Below are positions 6,516 through 13,735 of a stretch of 15,771 bases of DNA, piece after piece. A program made the position numbers and the translations under genes. The notes beneath the pieces are model-generated. The model saw only the letters and a program-made list of their open reading frames with translations, was not told the origin of the DNA and ran no database searches. The DNA is from Haloferacaceae archaeon PL-Br10_E2g29 (GTDB lineage: Archaea > Halobacteriota > Halobacteria > Halobacteriales > Haloferacaceae): contig LKMS01000015.1 of NCBI GenBank assembly GCA_001563965.1, forward strand, positions 1 through 15,771, in the 5' to 3' direction. Position 1 is the first letter of the stretch. Every line of letters starts with the position of its first letter.

Positions 6516-7646
6516 TCACTGCTCATCGAGTCGGTCACGAATCGCCTGTGGGTCGTACTCGACGGTGAGTGCCCGCGACCGTCCGCGGCCTTCGACGTCG
6601 GCGTACGTTGCCGAAATAATGCCCAACTGGTCGAGTTTGTTGACCAGTTCGGAGTAGCGCGTGTAGCCCAATCCGGCGGCGTCGTGAAACGCCTCGTACA
6701 CCGCGCCGGCGCGTTCTCCGTCGTTCGCGAGAACCACTTCAAGCAGCGCCCGCTCGGAGTCCGACAGGCCGCGGAGGGTTCGCGAGAGATGGACGTGTTT
6801 CGATTTTTCGTAGGCGGCGTCGACATCTTCGAGTGTGACCGTTTGGGAGGCCCGCATTTCGGCGTGCAGCCCCGCCCGGCGGAGCAGATCGATGCCGACA
6901 CGGAGGTCGCCGCTGTCGGCGGTTCGGTCGGCAACCGCTTCGAGTTCGGTGTCGCTGATGACGCCCTCGTGAAAGCCGCGCTTTGCGCGTTCGCGGAGAA
7001 TCGAGAGAATCTCGTCGACCCCGTAACGCGGAAAATAAATCTCCTCGGGCCGGAACACGCTTTGGACCCGGCTATCGAGCGAGTCGATGACGTCCAACGA
7101 GAGATCCGAGGAGACGACGATAACGCCGATTTTCGTGCCTGGATGTGCCTCGTGGGCGCGCAACAACGAGTAGAGCGTGTCGCTGGCTTCGTCCTCGTAA
7201 AACAGGTAGTTGATGTCGTCGAGTGCGACGACGAGCACGCACTCCTCGTCGACGAGGCGGTCGGTGAGTTGGCCGAAGAGCTTTTTGAACGAGATGCCCG
7301 AAGCGGGCGGTTCGTACTCGAACACTCCCTCGAACAGCCGGGAAAACACCGCATAGCGCGTTGAATCGACTTGGCAGTTGACGCGGACGACTTCCACGTC
7401 GCTTTGGCCGCCCAACTCGCCGAAGAGCTTCTGGACGGCCGTCGTCTTGCCCGTTCCGGGCGGCCCGCGAATAATGGTGTTGAGCGGCCGCGAGCCACGG
7501 ACGGCGGGCCGAAGCGCGTATTTCAGGCTTTCAAGCTGGCTGTTTCGGTGCCGAAACGTCTCGGGAATGTAGTCGATCTCGAAGACGTGTTCGTCACGGA
7601 AGACTGATTCGTCCCACGACAGCATGCCTTCGGGGTCGTCTCCCAT
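6516..7646 (-). CDS. cdc6: Orc1/Cdc6 family replication initiator
   Basis: A 376-residue AAA+ ATPase of the archaeal Orc1/Cdc6 family, which binds origins and loads the MCM helicase. Walker A is GPPGTGKTT (61-69), Walker B is VVALDD (139-144), sensor 1 follows in VIVVSSD (175-181), and sensor 2 is Arg249 in GDLRVGIDLL. The initiator-specific region around VDEILSILRERAKRGF precedes sensor 2. A C-terminal winged helix covers about 290-370 (GYTRYSELVNKLDQLGIIS). All ATPase residues look intact. Haloarchaea carry many Orc paralogues and I cannot say which this is. No origin-recognition-box repeats lie in the flanking gaps, so it does not look origin-linked here. The ATG at 7646 has a TATA-like element about 29 nt upstream. 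Confidence 0.94.
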   Translation of the reverse strand: MGDDPEGMLSWDESVFRDEHVFEIDYIPETFRHRNSQLESLKYALRPAVRGSRPLNTIIRGPPGTGKTTAVQKLFGELGGQSDVEVVRVNCQVDSTRYAVFSRLFEGVFEYEPPASGISFKKLFGQLTDRLVDEECVLVVALDDINYLFYEDEASDTLYSLLRAHEAHPGTKIGVIVVSSDLSLDVIDSLDSRVQSVFRPEEIYFPRYGVDEILSILRERAKRGFHEGVISDTELEAVADRTADSGDLRVGIDLLRRAGLHAEMRASQTVTLEDVDAAYEKSKHVHLSRTLRGLSDSERALLEVVLANDGERAGAVYEAFHDAAGLGYTRYSELVNKLDQLGIISATYADVEGRGRSRALTVEYDPQAIRDRLDEQ

Positions 7647-7670
7647 CTGGATAGGAGAACCAAGCGCGGC

Positions 7671-7680
7671 TACTTAATCG
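7671..7680 (-). promoter_or_regulatory. TATA-like element of orc1/cdc6
   Basis: CGATTAAGTA on the minus strand is centred about 29 nt before the ATG at 7646. It implies own, near-leaderless transcription, independent of the kinase upstream. Confidence 0.45.
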
Positions 7681-7742
7681 TTCCCCGGGCGGGTTCTCGA
7701 TCTCGGCCAGCCGTGCTGGCAGGTCGACCGCAACGAACCACC

Positions 7743-9581
7743 TTACTCGACCCAGTCGACCCCGGTGATCTCGAAGCGTGCGCCGCCACGTTCGCTCTCG
7801 CCCACAGCGACATCCCAGCCGTGGGCGGTGGCGATTTCGCGAATGATCGACAGCCCGAACCCGGTGCCCTCGGCGTTCGTCGAGTAGCCGCTTTCGAAGA
7901 TCTGCTCGCGCTCGTCTGTGGGAATTCCCGGGCCGTCGTCGGCGAAATAAAAGCCGCCGTCGACGTCGCCAACCGTGACGGTGACGGTTTCGCCGCCGTG
8001 TTCGATCGCATTCCGAATGAGGTTTTCAACGAGCTGTGTCAGTCGGTGACGGTCGGCCATGAGCGACCGCTCGGTTTCAATGTGCAGGGTCGCCGACGGC
8101 GCTTGCACGCTCTCCCAGGCGTCCGCGACGAGGTCGCCGAGCGCGACGGGTGCTGGGTCGTCAACGGCCGAGCCCGTTCTGGCAAGCACCAACAGATCCT
8201 CGATGAGCGTGTTCATCCGCCCGATTGCGCGGCGACACCGCTCGAACTCCTCGGGATCGCCGGTTTCTTCGGCCAGTTCGAGCCGTCCTTCGAGCACGTT
8301 CAGGGGGTTTCGGAGATCGTGTGAGACGACCGAGGTGAACCGTTCGAGTTGTTCGTTTTTTGCCTGCAGTATCGCGGTCGTTTTCTGCCGTTGGAGTTCG
8401 TAGCTCACCCAGCGACTCATGAGATCGACGAGCGTGACCTCCCACTCGTCGAACTGCCCATCTCTCGGCTCGGTGTCGTAGAAACAGAACGTGCCGTACA
8501 CCTCGTTGTCGACGAAGACGGGCGCGCCGATGTAACACGAAATGCCCCATTCGGTGTAGCCCGCTCTGTGCGTTTCCTCGGGGGCGTCGCGCTTGATGTC
8601 GCCGAGCACGACCGTTCGCTGATTTTGCGCGGCAATCTCGCAGTTCGTCGCCGACAGCGGCACCACGTCGCCCGGCTCAATGGCGTCGGTGTCGGCATCG
8701 ACGTGTTTGAACACGTACTCGTGGCCCTCGATTCGTGACAGCGACCCGAACGCCGTGTTCAGTTCCTTGCGCCCCAACGCGAGTAGGTCTTTGACCTGCT
8801 CGGCAAACGGCCGGTTGCGGTCGGCGATGATGTCGTGCATCTCACGAAGCACGCGTTCGCGGCGCTCGACCGCTTCGCGCTGGCGGTGTCGTTCGGTGAT
8901 ATCGTAAAAATATACTGAGAGACCGGTTTCGGAGGGGTACGCCCGCACGTCGAACCAGATATCCAATGGCTCATAGTCGGCTACGAAGACGACCGGCTCT
9001 TGACTCTCGACTGCCTCGTGGTATTTTTCATAAAACACCGTTCCCACCGCTTCGGGAATCGCCTCCCAGAGGTGGGTGCCGAGTAGTTCGTCCTGACTCA
9101 TCGGCTCACCGATCGCCTCCGAGAGAATCGTCCGGCCACGATCGTTGACGTGGGTGACTCGCCACTCCGTATCGACCGCGAAAAAGCCGTCCGACATCCG
9201 ACTGGCCACCTCCTCACGGCGTTGTTCGGACACCGTCTTGGCCGAAACGTCGCGTCCGACTCCCGCGAACACGTTCTCGCCCGTTGCTGCGTCCAGTTTG
9301 TCGAACTCGAACTCGTAGGGAATCGCACGCCCCTCGGCAGTGGCTAGCGCTGTCTCGACGGTCACCGAACCGGTTTCTGTGAGCGTTTCGAACGCCTCGG
9401 CCACCCGGTCGGTATCGTCCTCGAACAACGCCGTCACCGACATATTCGCCAACTCCTCGTCGGTGTGGCCAGTCACCGATTCGACCGCTTGGTTCCACGC
9501 TTGGAGGGTGAGGTCGTCGGCAAAAATGAAACACACCTCGTCGAGCAGATCGAGAAACGCCGCGGGGTCAATGGTGGTCAC
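7743..9581 (-). CDS. PAS-PAS-GAF histidine kinase
   Basis: A 612-residue soluble sensor kinase. PAS1 spans about 5-118 (FAGVGRDVSAK closes it), PAS2 about 125-235 (VYFYDITERHRQRE closes it), and GAF about 245-400 (SCYIGAPVFVDNEVYGTFCF core). HisKA has His421 in VVSHDLRNPLNVLEG. The ATPase domain has N-box LVENLIRNAIEHG (517-529), DDGPGIP (548-554) and GTGFGLS (572-578). There are no membrane segments. The PAS domains lack the LOV Cys motif, and the GAF has no obvious bilin-binding Cys motif, so its signal is unknown. The start is GTG 9581; no in-frame ATG exists before residue 47, and a TATA-like CTATATTTAG lies 34-43 nt upstream. It lies between radA (50 bp) and orc1/cdc6 (96 bp) with no response regulator nearby. 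Confidence 0.9.
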   Translation of the reverse strand: MTTIDPAAFLDLLDEVCFIFADDLTLQAWNQAVESVTGHTDEELANMSVTALFEDDTDRVAEAFETLTETGSVTVETALATAEGRAIPYEFEFDKLDAATGENVFAGVGRDVSAKTVSEQRREEVASRMSDGFFAVDTEWRVTHVNDRGRTILSEAIGEPMSQDELLGTHLWEAIPEAVGTVFYEKYHEAVESQEPVVFVADYEPLDIWFDVRAYPSETGLSVYFYDITERHRQREAVERRERVLREMHDIIADRNRPFAEQVKDLLALGRKELNTAFGSLSRIEGHEYVFKHVDADTDAIEPGDVVPLSATNCEIAAQNQRTVVLGDIKRDAPEETHRAGYTEWGISCYIGAPVFVDNEVYGTFCFYDTEPRDGQFDEWEVTLVDLMSRWVSYELQRQKTTAILQAKNEQLERFTSVVSHDLRNPLNVLEGRLELAEETGDPEEFERCRRAIGRMNTLIEDLLVLARTGSAVDDPAPVALGDLVADAWESVQAPSATLHIETERSLMADRHRLTQLVENLIRNAIEHGGETVTVTVGDVDGGFYFADDGPGIPTDEREQIFESGYSTNAEGTGFGLSIIREIATAHGWDVAVGESERGGARFEITGVDWVE

Positions 9582-9614
9582 TGAAGATCACGTATCCCCC
9601 GCAATGTGCCGGGG

Positions 9615-9624
9615 CTAAATATAG
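9615..9624 (-). promoter_or_regulatory. TATA-like element of the PAS-PAS-GAF kinase
   Basis: CTATATTTAG on the minus strand sits in the 50-bp gap after the radA stop codon. Transcription would start around 9590, giving a leader of roughly ten nucleotides before the GTG start. Confidence 0.5.
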
Positions 9625-9631
9625 GCTTGCG

Positions 9632-10666
9632 CTACTCGGGTTTCAGTCCGCCGCCTTCGACCCGCAATATTGCCTCTCCGTCGGCCAGGTTCGGCGCATC
9701 GACCAGTCGAAACACCCGTTTGGTTCCTTTCGAGTTTTTGAGGTAGACGCGGACGTTCGACGCGTGGCCGAGAATGTTTCCGCCGACGGGTTTCGTCGGG
9801 TCGCCAAAGTACGAATCGGGGTTGCTCTGGACCTGGTTCATCACGAGAATCGCGGCGTTGTGGAGGCTGCCAATCCGCAGCAGGTCGTGGATGTGGCGGT
9901 TCAGTTTCTGCTGGCGCGGGGCCAACTCGCCGCGGCCGACGTACTCCGCACGGAAGTGTGCGGTCAGCGAGTCGTAGATGACGAGTCGAACCGGCCGGTC
10001 GTCGTCGGCGTACTCGCTTGCGAGGTCGGCGGCGGTTTTCGCCAGCAACATCTGGTGGTCGGAGTTGAACGCGCGTGCGACGTGGATGTACCGCAGGAAG
10101 TCGGTCACCAGTTCGTCCATCGCTTCCTCGTCGTCCGGGGTACCCTCTATTCCGCGCCGTTCGAGTTCGGCTTCGAGAATCTCGTGGTCGAGTCCACGAA
10201 CCATGTCGTCGATGCGTTCGGGGCGGAAGGCGTCCTCGGTATCGACGAGAATGGCGCGGCCCGCCAGCCCCCCGTGTTTCTGATCGAGTTGGACGTTGAC
10301 CGCCAGTTGGTGAGAGATCTGGGATTTACCGACGCCGAACTGGCCGTACACCTCGGTCATCGACTGGGTTTCGACGCCGCCACCGAGCAGTTCGTCGACG
10401 GCGGGAACGCCGAAGCTCAGCTTTCCAATTTCGTTGCGCCGTTCGAGGACGGTCGACCCGCTTTCGAAGCCGCCCACGTCGGCAGCTTCGCGGGCTGCGC
10501 CAATGATATCGCTCGCGGTACCCTGCCCGACGTCGGCCGCGTCGGCCAACTCGCGGGGGCTCGAGACCGCAAGCCCGTTGTAGGAGTCAAAGCCGGCGTC
10601 GACGAGTTTTTCGGCGGTCGCCGGACCGACGCCCGGCAGATCCTCAATATCGGAGTGTGTCGCCAT
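9632..10666 (-). CDS. radA: DNA repair and recombination protein RadA
   Basis: A 344-residue RadA, the archaeal RecA/Rad51 recombinase that forms filaments on single-stranded DNA and drives strand exchange. The N-terminal helix-hairpin-helix domain (about 5-60) has LPGVGPATAEKL. Walker A is GQFGVGKSQ (108-116) and Walker B is VIYDS (229-233). The RadA signature FRAEYVGRGELAPRQQKLNR lies at 238-257, and the ssDNA-binding loop 2 region (PDSYFGDPTKPVGGNILGH) follows near 283-301. The N-terminal domain and full length exclude the shorter paralogue RadB. The ATG at 10666 is fixed by the first HhH helix and by a TATA-like element about 30 nt upstream. It is divergent from uvsE. Confidence 0.97.
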   Translation of the reverse strand: MATHSDIEDLPGVGPATAEKLVDAGFDSYNGLAVSSPRELADAADVGQGTASDIIGAAREAADVGGFESGSTVLERRNEIGKLSFGVPAVDELLGGGVETQSMTEVYGQFGVGKSQISHQLAVNVQLDQKHGGLAGRAILVDTEDAFRPERIDDMVRGLDHEILEAELERRGIEGTPDDEEAMDELVTDFLRYIHVARAFNSDHQMLLAKTAADLASEYADDDRPVRLVIYDSLTAHFRAEYVGRGELAPRQQKLNRHIHDLLRIGSLHNAAILVMNQVQSNPDSYFGDPTKPVGGNILGHASNVRVYLKNSKGTKRVFRLVDAPNLADGEAILRVEGGGLKPE

Positions 10667-10690
10667 TGTCCCGACTTCTTCGTCAAGCCT

Positions 10691-10701
10691 GATAAAGTAT
10701 C
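10691..10701. promoter_or_regulatory. shared bidirectional TATA element of radA and uvsE
   Basis: GATAAAGTATC lies in the 57-bp gap between divergent radA and uvsE. ATA-AAG-TAT (10692-10700) is palindromic in its outer triplets and reads as a TATA box either way. Its centre is 28 nt before the uvsE ATG and 30 nt before the radA ATG. No other A/T-rich element fits the required spacing for both genes. Confidence 0.6.
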
Positions 10702-10723
10702 GTTAACTGCAGAGCGAAAGTGA

Positions 10724-11752
10724 ATGACTGTAAACGGAACCGCTACCCGTGGCGAGCCCGTATACGCGATATCCGTGTCGACGCACTCTACGCCACCACA
10801 GCCCGACACCGCCCAACCGCGGTACGGCTATGCCGCACTCAACCGAACGCTCCGCGAGGATGACGTCCGGACGAACCGCGGCATGCAGGAGGCAACGTTC
10901 GACTCGCGCGGGCTTCCGTACGCGGGTGAACTCGCCGAGGAGAATATTCGAGGACTCCGCCAAATCCTCGAGTGGAACCTCGCCCACGACATCTCCTTTT
11001 ACCGGATTTCGTCGGACCTCATTCCGTGGCACAGCCAGTACACGCTTGACGAGTTGCCCAACAGCGAGACCGTCTTCGATCTGCTTGCTGCAATCGGCGA
11101 GCTTGCGACCGACCACGACCTCCGACTCACGTTTCATCCGAGCCATTTCGTCAAACTTGCGAGCCCGACCCAGTCGGTCGTCGACAACGCGGTCGTCGAC
11201 CTCGACTGTCACGGCGAACTGATGGACGCGATGGGTCTCTCGCGCAGTCCGTACAACTCGATCAACATCCACATCGGTGCACATTACAGCGACAAGGCGG
11301 CGACCGCCGAACGGTTTTGTGACGTTGTCGAATCGCTTCCGGCGGCCGTCCGCTCGCGGCTCACGGTCGAAAACGACGACACCGACTCGCTGTGGAGCGT
11401 GCCCGAACTGGTCGAATCCGTCCACGACAAAATCGGTCTCCCGGTCGTCTACGACGAACTGCACCACCAGTTCACCGACCGGGGACTCACCTACCGCGAG
11501 GCGCTCGAACTGGCCGCTGACACGTGGCCCGACGGAATTCGCCCGATCATCCACTACAGCGAAGCCCGGCGGCTTCACGAAGCCGACCCCTCGATTGCGC
11601 CACAGAACCACGCGGATTTCATCCAGGGGCCGATTCAGCTGTTCGGCAACACGGTCGACGTGATGATCGAGGCGAAAATGAAAGAACAGGCCGTCTTGCG
11701 GTACCGCGCGGGACGAGACACCGAGGTTTTTAGCTCGTCGCCGAGTCGATAG
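10724..11752 (+). CDS. uvsE: UV damage endonuclease UvsE/UVDE
   Basis: A 342-residue UVDE-family nuclease (TIM-barrel fold) that nicks DNA 5' to UV photoproducts and starts alternative excision repair. The family start appears as YGYAALN (34-40). Likely metal ligands are visible: His138 in FHPSH, His183 and His187 in NIHIGAHYSDKA, Glu216 in TVEND, Asp244 and His247 in YDELHH, His277 in IIHYSEAR, and Glu316 in MIEAKMKE. About 33 residues precede the conserved start. The ATG at 10724 is kept because the shared TATA element is 28 nt upstream, so the extension is probably real. The divergent radA gene supports a DNA-repair role. The next gene starts only 6 bp after its stop. Confidence 0.95.
   Translation: MTVNGTATRGEPVYAISVSTHSTPPQPDTAQPRYGYAALNRTLREDDVRTNRGMQEATFDSRGLPYAGELAEENIRGLRQILEWNLAHDISFYRISSDLIPWHSQYTLDELPNSETVFDLLAAIGELATDHDLRLTFHPSHFVKLASPTQSVVDNAVVDLDCHGELMDAMGLSRSPYNSINIHIGAHYSDKAATAERFCDVVESLPAAVRSRLTVENDDTDSLWSVPELVESVHDKIGLPVVYDELHHQFTDRGLTYREALELAADTWPDGIRPIIHYSEARRLHEADPSIAPQNHADFIQGPIQLFGNTVDVMIEAKMKEQAVLRYRAGRDTEVFSSSPSR
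11727..11733 (+). promoter_or_regulatory. possible internal TATA element for the SLC13 transporter
   Basis: TTTTTAG inside the last codons of uvsE lies about 29 nt before the ATG at 11759. The transporter could be transcribed from here as well as by read-through from uvsE. Confidence 0.35.
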
Positions 11753-11758
11753 TCCTGC

Positions 11759-13645
11759 ATGCATCTGGCCGCACTGGCGCAATCGGGTCTGACAGTGCTG
11801 CCGCTTTCTGCGGGCGTCACCGTTCCGCCGCTGTCGACGGAGATCCTGTTGATTTTCGCGCTCATCCTCGTTGCGCTCGTACTGTTTGTCACCGAGCCCT
11901 TGCCGATTGACATCATCGCCATCGCGGTGCTCGTCTCGCTGGTCGTGCTCGAACCGTGGACCGGGGTCGACGCCGCGACCGGGATTAGCGGCTTTGCGTC
12001 GACAGCGACGATCACCGTGTTGGCGATGTTTATCCTCAGCGAGGGGATTAGACAGACCGGCCTCGTCAACATTATCGGCACCAAAATCGCCGACCGGTAC
12101 GGCGACAGTCCGTACAAACAGCTACTCGCTGTGTTGGGGCTCTCCGGCGGCACGGCGGGGTTCATCAACAACACGCCGGTCGTCGCCGTGATGATTCCGA
12201 TGGTCAACACGCTCTCGCGAAAAACCGGGATTTCGCCCTCAAAACTCCTGATCCCGGTTTCGTACGCCGCCATGCTCGGCGGCATGCTGACACTGATCGG
12301 GACCTCGACGAACATTCTGGCCTCCGATGTTTCGGCACGACTCATCGACCGGCCGTTTTCGATGTTCGAGTTTACCCAACTGGGCCTTATCGTCCTCGTA
12401 ACGGGTGTCGTCTATCTGGCGACCGTTGGTCGACTCCTGCTGCCCGAACGGATCAGCATGAGCGATGAACTCATCGAGGGCTTCGAGATGGCCGAATATC
12501 TCACTGAGGTCGTCGTCACCGAAGACTCCGAGTTGATCGGCAAAACGGTCGACCAGAGCTTTGCCGAACTCGCCGTCGACGCCGACATCGTCCAACTCAT
12601 CCGCAACGGCCGGGCGTTCACCGAACCGCTCTCGCGAAAGGAGATCCGTGCGGGCGACATTCTCGTGCTACAAACCGACCAAGAGAGCCTCGTCACGTTC
12701 ATCGAAACCGAGGGACTGGAACTCGCACCTGACGCCGACGTCAGCGACGAAACGCTCGAAGCCGACACGGACGAGGTGACGCCCGCAACCGAACAACGGC
12801 TCATCGAGGTCGTCATTTCGCCGGAGGCGTCGGTACTCGGCAAAACGCTCGAAACGCTCAACTTTCGCCACCGGTACGACGCCACCGTGTTGGCGATTCG
12901 CCGCGGCGGCGAGATCATCCACAAACGGATGGACGAACGCCGCCTTCGCGGCGGCGACACGCTCTTGATTCAGGCGAGCGAATCGACCGTCCAGCGCTTC
13001 GGCAACGACCGCGATTTCATCGTTGCCGGCGACCTCACGCTGCCCGATTTTCGGTACCGCAAAATTCCAGTTGCGCTCGGCATCATCGCCGTCGTCATCG
13101 GGCTGGCCGCACTCGAACTCGTGCCCATCGTGATCAGCGCACTGGGTGGCATCGTGGCGATGGTTGCAACCGGCTGTGTCAAACCGACCGAGGTGTACGG
13201 CGCGGTCGACTGGAGCGTGATTTTCCTGCTCGCTGGGCTGATCCCACTTGGCGTCGCCATGGAGCGGACGGGTGCGGCCGAGTGGCTCGCGCTCTCGATT
13301 GTGAGCGTTTCCGGTGGGCTTTCGCCGTTGTTGTTGCTCGGGCTGTTCTACCTGTTCACCGCGCTCATCACCAACGTCATCAGCAACAACGCGAGCGTCG
13401 TGTTGATGATCCCGGTCGCCATCGAGGCCGCCGAGCTGTTCGGCGCGGAGCCGTTCTCGTTCGTGTTGGCCGTGACGTTTGCGGCGTCGACCGCGATGTT
13501 GACGCCGATCGGCTACCAGACGAATCTCATGGTGTACGGCCCCGGCGGCTACAAGTTCACCGACTTTTTCCGGGTCGGTGCGCCGTTGCAGTTGCTGTTG
13601 ACCGTCGTGACTGCCGCCGGCATCGCGGTTATCTGGGGCGTCTGA
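11759..13645 (+). CDS. SLC13/DASS-type anion transporter with two RCK_C domains
   Basis: A 628-residue membrane carrier of the divalent-anion:sodium symporter type. Two membrane halves (about 25-230 and 435-628) flank a cytosolic insert of two RCK_C (TrkA-C) domains (about 248-320 and 346-415), joined by an acidic linker. Each half keeps the family's hairpin elements: FINNTPVVAVMIP (135-147) with GTSTN (181-185), then VISNNASVVLMIP (540-552) with GYQTN (585-589). The SNT substrate motifs of characterised members appear as NNT and SNN. Relatives with RCK_C inserts include putative sulfate carriers; phosphate, silicate or dicarboxylates are also possible and I cannot choose. RCK_C domains usually bind a small regulatory ligand. 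It starts 6 bp after uvsE and is followed by a PiT-like transporter. Confidence 0.88.
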   Translation: MHLAALAQSGLTVLPLSAGVTVPPLSTEILLIFALILVALVLFVTEPLPIDIIAIAVLVSLVVLEPWTGVDAATGISGFASTATITVLAMFILSEGIRQTGLVNIIGTKIADRYGDSPYKQLLAVLGLSGGTAGFINNTPVVAVMIPMVNTLSRKTGISPSKLLIPVSYAAMLGGMLTLIGTSTNILASDVSARLIDRPFSMFEFTQLGLIVLVTGVVYLATVGRLLLPERISMSDELIEGFEMAEYLTEVVVTEDSELIGKTVDQSFAELAVDADIVQLIRNGRAFTEPLSRKEIRAGDILVLQTDQESLVTFIETEGLELAPDADVSDETLEADTDEVTPATEQRLIEVVISPEASVLGKTLETLNFRHRYDATVLAIRRGGEIIHKRMDERRLRGGDTLLIQASESTVQRFGNDRDFIVAGDLTLPDFRYRKIPVALGIIAVVIGLAALELVPIVISALGGIVAMVATGCVKPTEVYGAVDWSVIFLLAGLIPLGVAMERTGAAEWLALSIVSVSGGLSPLLLLGLFYLFTALITNVISNNASVVLMIPVAIEAAELFGAEPFSFVLAVTFAASTAMLTPIGYQTNLMVYGPGGYKFTDFFRVGAPLQLLLTVVTAAGIAVIWGV

Positions 13646-13702
13646 GTGGGTTGTCGACACGAATACACCGCACAGCGCTGCCGATCGCTCGGAGATATCC
13701 GA

Positions 13703-13710
13703 CGACTTAA
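13703..13710 (+). promoter_or_regulatory. TATA-like element that sets the PiT start
   Basis: CGACTTAA is about 28 nt before the GTG at 13736, which favours that codon over the earlier in-frame GTG at 13646. Confidence 0.45.
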
Positions 13711-13735
13711 CCGCAACGAGGTGGATTCTTGTGCT

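Noticed and set aside
6081..7364. Long open frame (+) antisense to rpiA and orc1/cdc6
   Set aside because: It lies opposite two clear genes, is rich in Cys and Arg, and has no domain; it is typical of shadow frames in GC-rich codon-biased DNA.
7647..7742. Replication origin beside orc1/cdc6
   Set aside because: The gap is only 96 bp and contains no repeated long motif or extended A/T-rich unwinding region.
9632..10666. RadB instead of RadA
   Set aside because: The N-terminal helix-hairpin-helix domain, full length and the FRAEYVGRGELAPRQQ signature are those of RadA.
10703..11782. 359-codon frame (-) opposite uvsE
   Set aside because: uvsE has all UVDE family motifs on the other strand; this frame resembles no family and would run through the radA/uvsE promoter.
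12668..13660. 330-codon frame (-) opposite the SLC13 transporter
   Set aside because: The Arg/His/Gln-rich composition is the mirror of hydrophobic codons on the coding strand; no motif is recognisable.
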